Source: Bacteroidales bacterium (GTDB lineage: Bacteria > Bacteroidota > Bacteroidia > Bacteroidales > UBA932). From it: a DNA stretch of 64,000 bases. The stretch lies in contig JAFRSW010000002.1 of the NCBI GenBank assembly GCA_017427385.1, forward strand, positions 39,872-103,871, read 5' to 3'. The position numbers and the translations under genes are program-made. The notes beneath the pieces were generated by a model. The model ran no database searches. It saw nothing but the letters and a program-made list of their open reading frames with translations, and was not told where the DNA came from. The number at the start of each line of letters is the position of its first letter. Position 1 is the first letter of the stretch. Of this stretch, positions 59,272 through 64,000 are shown piece by piece.

Positions 59272-60422
59272 TGAAAAGAAGGCTCGCCATACTCGGCTCA
59301 ACCGGCTCCATAGGCACCCAGACGCTGGATATAGTGCGCCAGCACAGGGACATGTTCGAGGTGGAACTCATCTCCGCCAACAGCAGCACCGAACTGCTTG
59401 CATCCCAGGCCCGGGAGTTCGATGTGAACAACGTGGTCATCTGCGACGAGGCCAAATACAAGGAAGTCTCCGACGGACTGGCAGGCACCGACTGCAAGGT
59501 GTTCGCCGGCATCGACAGCCTGTGTTCCCTCGCGGCCGCGGAAGACGTAGACATCGTAGTGGGTGCGATGGTCGGATTCAGCGGCCTGCGTCCCACGCTG
59601 GCAGCCCTCGAGGCCGGCAAGATAGTGGCCCTTGCGAACAAGGAGACGCTCGTTGCCGCCGGCAGCATCGTAACGCGAACCATGCGTGAGCACCACGCGG
59701 TCATCCTCCCTGTGGATTCCGAGCACTCGGCTATCTTCCAGTGCCTGCTGGCAGCCCAGGGTAATGCGGTGGAAAAGATTCACCTGACGGCCTCCGGAGG
59801 CCCTTTCCGCACCTGGAGCAAGGAGCAAATAGCCACCGCCACCGCCGCCCAGGCGCTCAAGCATCCCAACTGGAGCATGGGGGCCAAGGTGACCATCGAT
59901 TCCTCCACGATGATGAACAAAGGTTTCGAGGTGATAGAGGCGCGCTGGCTCTTCGACATCCCCGCCGAACGCATCAACGTTGTGGTGCACCCGGAGTCGA
60001 TAATACACTCGATGGTGGAGTTCGAAGACGGGGCGGTGATAGCCCAGCTGGCCACGCCGGACATGCGCGAGCCCATTGGCTTCGCGCTGAGTTTCCCCAC
60101 CCGCATCCCGGTGGGCAACCGCAAGCTGGATTTCGGCGAACTCGGAAAGCTTTCTTTCGCGAATGCAGACCTGGACCGTTTCCCCTGCCTCGGCCTTGCC
60201 TACGAGGCCATAAAACGCGGAGGGAACGCCCCCTGTGCCCTTAATTCCGCCAACGAAGTTGCGGTTGCAGCCTTCCTCAAAGACAGGATTGGATTCTACG
60301 ACATCGCGCATTTGTGCGAGCAGGCGCTTAATGGCGTGAATTTTGTTGCAGATCCTTCGCCCGACGACATCTTCGCCACTCACGCCGAAATTGCCGAGAA
60401 GACACGGGCGGCCATCCGCTAA
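59271..60422 (+). CDS. dxr: 1-deoxy-D-xylulose 5-phosphate reductoisomerase
   Basis: Second enzyme of the MEP isoprenoid pathway: NADPH-dependent conversion of DXP to MEP. 383 residues; the NADPH site KRRLAILGSTGSIGTQTL, substrate-site ILPVDSEHSAIFQCLL and ASGGPFR, and NKGFEVIEARWLF are present. It is coupled by 1-bp overlaps to the upstream M23-type gene and downstream rseP. Confidence 0.97.
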   Translation: MKRRLAILGSTGSIGTQTLDIVRQHRDMFEVELISANSSTELLASQAREFDVNNVVICDEAKYKEVSDGLAGTDCKVFAGIDSLCSLAAAEDVDIVVGAMVGFSGLRPTLAALEAGKIVALANKETLVAAGSIVTRTMREHHAVILPVDSEHSAIFQCLLAAQGNAVEKIHLTASGGPFRTWSKEQIATATAAQALKHPNWSMGAKVTIDSSTMMNKGFEVIEARWLFDIPAERINVVVHPESIIHSMVEFEDGAVIAQLATPDMREPIGFALSFPTRIPVGNRKLDFGELGKLSFANADLDRFPCLGLAYEAIKRGGNAPCALNSANEVAVAAFLKDRIGFYDIAHLCEQALNGVNFVADPSPDDIFATHAEIAEKTRAAIR

Positions 60423-61762
60423 TGGTATTTTTGATGAAATTCCTGCAAGTAGTACTTGCGCTTTCCATACTCATCGTGGTGCACGAATTCGGGCACTTCA
60501 CGTTCGCAAAGCTTTTCCGCATCCGCGTGGAAAAATTTTTCCTGTTCTTCGATGCCGGCGGCACCTTCCTTTTCAGCACCAAGCGCAGCAAGTGGTTCAC
60601 CCGCCTCTGCCCCCGTGCTCTGGACTGGGAGACCGAATACGGCATAGGCTGGCTGCCTCTGGGAGGCTACTGCAAGATTGCCGGCATGATAGACGAGAGC
60701 ATGGACCTTGCGCAGATGAAGCGCGCCCCCCAGCCCTGGGAGTTCCGCACGCACAATCCCTGGCAGCGCCTCTGCGTGATGGCCGGCGGAGTGCTCTACA
60801 ACTTCATCTTCGCCATCATCGCGTTCAGCCTCATCATGGCAATCTGGGGGCAGAGCTACATTCCCAACAAGGGCACAAAGATCTACCCCAACGCCCTGGC
60901 TCAGGAGATGGGATTCCGTGCGGGCGATGAGATTCTGGCTTTCGACGGATACGCTCCCGAGAACTTCGGCATGCTGCAGGCGGACCTCGCCAGGCGGAAA
61001 GTGCGGCAGGTGCACATCCTCCGCGGAGCCGACACCGTCACCCTCTATACCGATGCGTCGATGCTGGGAGAGGTGCTGAATTCGCAGTACATGTTCGACA
61101 TCGCCCTCCCCTTCTGCATAGATTCCGTGCTGGCAGGCGGGGTGAACGACGGGGCCAATCTACGGCGGGGAGATGTAATAGTTTCTATTGCCGGACATCC
61201 GGTCTCATTCCTTCAGGACGGACGGAAGATACTTTCCACGATGCCCGGACAGGAGGTGGAAGCCACTGTTTCCCGCGATGGTTCCTCCTTTGCTGAAACC
61301 CTTCAGGTAGACAGCCTCGGGCGTATCGGCATCACGGTTAAGAATCCTCAGGTCTGCACCATGAAATACAGGGGCCTCCAGGCCATCCCGGCCGGGCTCA
61401 AGTTCACCGGAAGCACCATACGCGGATATCTGCAGGACCTCCGCCTACTGGCCACACCGTCCTCCGGAGCCTACAAGTCTGTGGGCAGTTTCATCGCCAT
61501 CGGGCAGGTGTTCCCCTCCGTCTGGGATTGGTATCAGTTCGTGTTCCTGCTCGGGCTGTTCTCCATCATGCTGGGGGTGATGAACCTGCTGCCCATTCCG
61601 GGGCTGGACGGCGGGCACATAGTGTTCACGCTGTTCGAGATAATCACGGGGCGCAAGCCCTCGGACCGCTTCATGATAGGGGCGCAGATGATTGGAATGA
61701 TACTTCTGCTGGGGCTGATGATGCTGGCCTTCGGCAACGATATTGGAAGATTAATACACTGA
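60422..61762 (+). CDS. rseP: RIP site-2 metalloprotease RseP
   Basis: A 446-residue membrane zinc protease. HEFGHFTFAKLF at about residue 21 provides the zinc site and NLLPIPGLDGGH near 395 the third ligand. Two PDZ-like regions in between (about 150-310) include AGDEILAFDGYAPENF and GDVIVSIAGHPVSF. It cleaves anti-sigma factors and signal-peptide remnants inside the membrane. The 1-bp overlap with dxr mirrors the dxr-rseP pair found in many bacteria. ATG 60422 or 60434 could both start. Confidence 0.94.
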   Translation: MVFLMKFLQVVLALSILIVVHEFGHFTFAKLFRIRVEKFFLFFDAGGTFLFSTKRSKWFTRLCPRALDWETEYGIGWLPLGGYCKIAGMIDESMDLAQMKRAPQPWEFRTHNPWQRLCVMAGGVLYNFIFAIIAFSLIMAIWGQSYIPNKGTKIYPNALAQEMGFRAGDEILAFDGYAPENFGMLQADLARRKVRQVHILRGADTVTLYTDASMLGEVLNSQYMFDIALPFCIDSVLAGGVNDGANLRRGDVIVSIAGHPVSFLQDGRKILSTMPGQEVEATVSRDGSSFAETLQVDSLGRIGITVKNPQVCTMKYRGLQAIPAGLKFTGSTIRGYLQDLRLLATPSSGAYKSVGSFIAIGQVFPSVWDWYQFVFLLGLFSIMLGVMNLLPIPGLDGGHIVFTLFEIITGRKPSDRFMIGAQMIGMILLLGLMMLAFGNDIGRLIH

Positions 61763-61766
61763 TAAT

Positions 61767-62765
61767 ATGAAAAGGTTTTTAGGTTTGGTTTTTGCCGTCC
61801 TGGCACTCGTTTCATGCAAGAACAGCCAGAAGGCCCTGCTTCCCAACGTAAGCGGGAAGGCCGGCGAGATTTTGGTGGTCATCGAGAAGACTGACTGGGA
61901 AGGCGCTGTGGGCAATGCCACCCGCGAACTTCTTGCCTGCGACTGCCCCTGGTTCCTCATGCGGGAGCCCCTGTATTCTTTGAGCAACGTGACCCACGGC
62001 GGCTTCGCAGACATCTTTAAGGTGCACAGGAATATCGTGTTTTTCGATATCGATCCCCAGGTGGCTGCATCTGGAGTCAAGTATCTGCAGAATGTCTGGG
62101 CACAGCCTCAGGCGGTGGTTAACGTGGCCGCGCCGGATACACAGACGGCGGTGGAATTGCTGGAAAAGGAAGGTGCGAAGATCGTTTCCTTCATCGAGCA
62201 GGCCGAGCGGGACCGAGTGATACGCAACACCATACGATACGAGGAGAAGAGTCTTGCGCCGATGGTGGCGGACATTTTCGGCGGATGCCTGCACTTCCCT
62301 ACCGGATATCAGTTCAAGAAGAAGACCGCGGATTTCATCTGGATCGCGGATGAGAAACAGTATACGATACAGGGAGTTTTCGTGTACCGCTATCCGGCCC
62401 TGGGCCTGAAGGCAGACTTCAGCCGGGCGAACATAATCGCGCACCGCAACGAGGTTCTGCGGAACAACGTGCCCGGCATGTTCGACAACACCTACATGAC
62501 CACCGGCACCATTCCGGAACCCACCGTGGAGTTCATCAAGTACAAGGGTCGCGAATTCGCGCAAACCCGTGGTTATTGGGAAGTTGCGAACGATTACATG
62601 GGAGGGCCTTTCGTGTCTCATTCGTTCTACAGCCCGGACGGTTTGTATGTGGTTGTGTGCGATGCATTTGTGTATGCACCCAAGTACGATAAGCGCCAAT
62701 ACCTGCGCCAGGTGGAGTCCCTGCTGTATTCTTGGGAGTGGAAAGAAGAAAAGGCGCAAAATTAA
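61767..62765 (+). CDS. DUF4837 lipoprotein
   Basis: A 332-residue lipoprotein (LVSCKNS) of the DUF4837 family, conserved in Bacteroidota, often near rseP. Seen: GKAGEILVVIEKTDWEG, CDCPWFLMREPLYSL and the C-terminal GYWEVANDYMGGPFVSHS. Its function is unknown. It starts 4 bp after rseP and likely belongs to the same operon. Confidence 0.9.
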   Translation: MKRFLGLVFAVLALVSCKNSQKALLPNVSGKAGEILVVIEKTDWEGAVGNATRELLACDCPWFLMREPLYSLSNVTHGGFADIFKVHRNIVFFDIDPQVAASGVKYLQNVWAQPQAVVNVAAPDTQTAVELLEKEGAKIVSFIEQAERDRVIRNTIRYEEKSLAPMVADIFGGCLHFPTGYQFKKKTADFIWIADEKQYTIQGVFVYRYPALGLKADFSRANIIAHRNEVLRNNVPGMFDNTYMTTGTIPEPTVEFIKYKGREFAQTRGYWEVANDYMGGPFVSHSFYSPDGLYVVVCDAFVYAPKYDKRQYLRQVESLLYSWEWKEEKAQN

Positions 62766-62795
62766 TTGCTTAATAAAAAAATATTCGTACCTTTG
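62766..62795 (+). promoter_or_regulatory. Promoter of tRNA-Glu/rpsT unit
   Basis: TTG at 62766-62768, exactly 19 bp, TACCTTTG at 62788-62795. The TTG lies just after the DUF4837 stop. Confidence 0.85.
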
Positions 62796-62813
62796 CACTC
62801 CTTTTGAAATGAT

Positions 62814-62885
62814 GGTGGGTTCGTATAACGGTTAGTACTCAGGATTTTCATTCCTGCAATAGGAGTTCGATTCTCCTACCCACTA
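62814..62885 (+). tRNA. tRNA-Glu (anticodon TTC)
   Basis: Acceptor GGTGGGT/ACCCACT (first pair G-T). Anticodon stem CAGGA/TCCTG with loop TTTTCAT gives anticodon TTC. T arm AGGAG-TTCGATT-CTCCT. Discriminator A; CCA is not encoded. Confidence 0.95.
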
Positions 62886-62911
62886 CGAAAAAATATAAAA
62901 AAGTATAAGTA

Positions 62912-63166
62912 ATGGCAAACAACGCATCAGCAGAAAAAGCCAATCGCCAAGGCGAAAGGCGCAGATTGCATAACAAGTATTATGCAAAGACTACCAGGAA
63001 CGCAATCCGTGCGATCCGTACAACAACCGATAAGAAAGCAGCCGAAGCAGAGGCTCCCAAGGTCTACGCAATGATCGACAAGCTTGCAAAGCAGGGTGTC
63101 ATCCACAAGAACAAGGCTTCGAACCTCAAGAGCGGTATCGCGCTGTATATCGGCAAGCTTTCTTAA
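62912..63166 (+). CDS. rpsT: 30S ribosomal protein S20
   Basis: An 84-residue basic helical protein that binds 16S rRNA. The N-terminal ANNASAEKANRQGERRRLHN and the C-terminal NKASNLKSGIALYIGKL match S20. It lies 26 bp after tRNA-Glu and is followed by a strong terminator, 9 bp after the stop. Confidence 0.95.
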   Translation: MANNASAEKANRQGERRRLHNKYYAKTTRNAIRAIRTTTDKKAAEAEAPKVYAMIDKLAKQGVIHKNKASNLKSGIALYIGKLS

Positions 63167-63175
63167 TTGACTCTG

Positions 63176-63203
63176 AGCGCGGTGAGATTCCGCGCTTTTT
63201 TTT
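63176..63203 (+). terminator. rpsT terminator abutting tRNA-Pro
   Basis: AGCGCGG/CCGCGCT with an 8-T run ending at 63203, directly before the first base of tRNA-Pro. Confidence 0.88.
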
Positions 63204-63276
63204 CGAGAAGTAGCGCAGTTGGTAGCGCACTACGTTCGGGACGTAGGGGTCGGGCGTTCGAGTCGCCTCTTCTCGA
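63204..63276 (+). tRNA. tRNA-Pro (anticodon CGG)
   Basis: Acceptor CGAGAAG/CTTCTCG, anticodon stem CTACG/CGTAG, loop TTCGGGA, anticodon CGG. T arm GGGCG-TTCGAGT-CGCCT. Discriminator A; CCA is not encoded. No promoter of its own is visible in the 40 bp upstream. Confidence 0.95.
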
Positions 63277-63311
63277 CGAAAAAAGGTTCGGAAATTCCGA
63301 ACCTTTTTTCG
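63277..63311. terminator. Terminator after tRNA-Pro
   Basis: A near-perfect palindrome CGAAAAAAGGTTCGGA / TCCGAACCTTTTTTCG with an A-run and a T-run, able to work in both directions. The following 63312-63393 holds a GAGGGGG-cgga-CCCCCTC hairpin (63341-63358) and no gene. Confidence 0.9.
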
Positions 63312-63393
63312 TTCTCGAAGAGGCTCCGCCTACAACGAATGAGGGGGCGGACCCCCTCAAACTCCCCTGCCTTATTAATCCTTCTTCTATATT

Positions 63394-63681
63394 CTACAGT
63401 TGACGGAGAGCGCGGGCGAGCTGGTCGGGGCAGGAGGTGCCGCGAGCCTTGCAATCGATTCCGGAGAGGCGGTCGATGACATCGCCGACCTTCATCCCTG
63501 CGCAGAGGCGGCCGAGGCCCTGGGTGTTGCCGTGGCAACCCTTCGTATATTTGACGCTGCGGATGATCTCGCCCTCGGTTTCGATATCTATCTGTTCGGA
63601 GCATACTGCCTCGCAAGTTTTGAAGGAAGTCTTGCGGATCGAGCCCTCGCGAATATCGCTAATTAAAGTTACATCGTACAT
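63394..63681 (-). CDS. TSCPD-domain protein
   Basis: A 95-residue TSCPD protein (TIGR03905-like), related to the C-terminal zinc-binding domain of ribonucleotide reductases. The signature GTSCPDQLARAL is at the C-terminus, with CHGNTQGLGRLCAGMKV before it. Cys residues in SFKTCEAVCSEQ may bind zinc or iron. Role unknown. Confidence 0.88.
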   Translation of the reverse strand: MYDVTLISDIREGSIRKTSFKTCEAVCSEQIDIETEGEIIRSVKYTKGCHGNTQGLGRLCAGMKVGDVIDRLSGIDCKARGTSCPDQLARALRQL

Positions 63682-63720
63682 AGTAGCGCAAAAGTAAGAA
63701 ATATAACTTATATTTGGACT

Positions 63721-64000
63721 ATGAAGTTTTGCGTACTACTCCTAACCCTAAGACTTCTCGTCGGAACCTATACCGAAGGGAACTCCGCCGAAGGCGTATA
63801 TCTGTATGACTTCGATCCCCAGACAGCCTCTACTGACCTTAAATCCGTAGCCCCCTCGGGCAACCCTTCTTTTGTTGTTGCATCGGGCAATAAAGTCTAC
63901 AGCGTAAACGAGTATAACGACGGACGCGAAGGAGTCAGCGCATATATTATAGATGGTAATTCTATCTGTAAGACAGACAGTCTGATTATCCCCCGCGATA
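63721..64000 (+). CDS. Lactonase-family (6-phosphogluconolactonase-like) protein, 3' end cut off
   Basis: The frame begins KFCVLLLTLRLLVGTYTEGN and continues VYLYDFDPQTASTDL, SGNPSFVVASGNKVYSVNEY to the window end. LVGTYTEG is the hallmark start of the seven-bladed propeller lactonase family (Pgl/YbhE). The family hydrolyses sugar lactones. TATATTTG at 63709-63716 is only 4 bp before the ATG, so the message is probably leaderless. Confidence 0.85.
   Translation, partial: MKFCVLLLTLRLLVGTYTEGNSAEGVYLYDFDPQTASTDLKSVAPSGNPSFVVASGNKVYSVNEYNDGREGVSAYIIDGNSICKTDSLIIPRD

Overview
The window is chromosomal DNA of a member of the order Bacteroidales (phylum Bacteroidota), probably an uncultured gut or rumen lineage. 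Three things support this. Promoters match the Bacteroides pattern TTG-N19-TAnnTTTG, several with exact 19-bp spacing. The gene content is typical of the order: fimbrillin/DUF5119/DUF3575 cluster, DUF4837, DUF6515, HU-CCDC81-type protein, BACON-DUF4886 protein. Core genes are GC-rich. The genus cannot be fixed from the sequence alone.

Layout. 1-3.6 kb: minus-strand fimbrial-type surface locus (partial fimbrillin, DUF5119 lipoprotein, OmpA-like/DUF3575 protein). 3.7-16 kb: secreted esterase, upp, the pbpC/alpha-2-macroglobulin pair, a CcsA-like cytochrome c maturation protein, a frameshifted DUF2807 gene and an SDR oxidoreductase. 16-17.5 kb: repeat-rich intergenic DNA and tRNA-Leu. 17.5-26.4 kb: AsmA-like protein, class I fumarase, prfB, two glycosyltransferases and murI. 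26.4-27.2 kb: an unusual intergenic region with phased hairpin arrays, a G-quadruplex-type tract, a 16-bp perfect hairpin and a short tandem repeat. 27.2-33.4 kb: DUF6515 protein, then an operon of an HU-like envelope protein, a Nudix hydrolase, a DUF4922-SpoIID fusion and an AmpG-like permease, suggesting cell-wall recycling. 33.4-34.4 kb: tRNA-Asn, a small RNA unit, other structured DNA and another hairpin array. 34.4-41.3 kb: operon of phosphomannomutase, M23/LysM peptidase, galM, DUF4886 esterase-like protein and sialidase-like lipoprotein. 41.3-55.4 kb: accessory region, partly AT-richer, with a duplicated small RNA, ybjQ, a vsr/cytosine methyltransferase/McrB-like/McrC-like cluster, an Mrr-like nuclease, a deoxyribosyltransferase-like protein, a small-peptide gene with a start-sequestering leader, duplicated and decayed HTH/basic-protein modules, a DUF4143 ATPase, a Bro-N-Fic fusion and an aminoglycoside-phosphotransferase-like protein. 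55.4-64 kb: GH39 enzyme and conserved housekeeping genes (cytidylate-kinase-like, def, ruvX, M23 peptidase, dxr, rseP, DUF4837, tRNA-Glu, rpsT, tRNA-Pro, TSCPD protein, partial lactonase).

The strongest unusual signals are: (a) tandem hairpins at 51-53-bp period in five intergenic places with different sequences but the same spacing; (b) a duplicated small RNA whose two copies keep promoter, body and terminator while the terminator stem sequence differs; (c) a 44-residue basic peptide gene whose start codon can pair over 14 bp with its own leader; (d) small repeats and a MITE-like element inserted in frame inside essential or conserved genes; and (e) a LlaJI-like modification/McrBC restriction cluster with its own Vsr.
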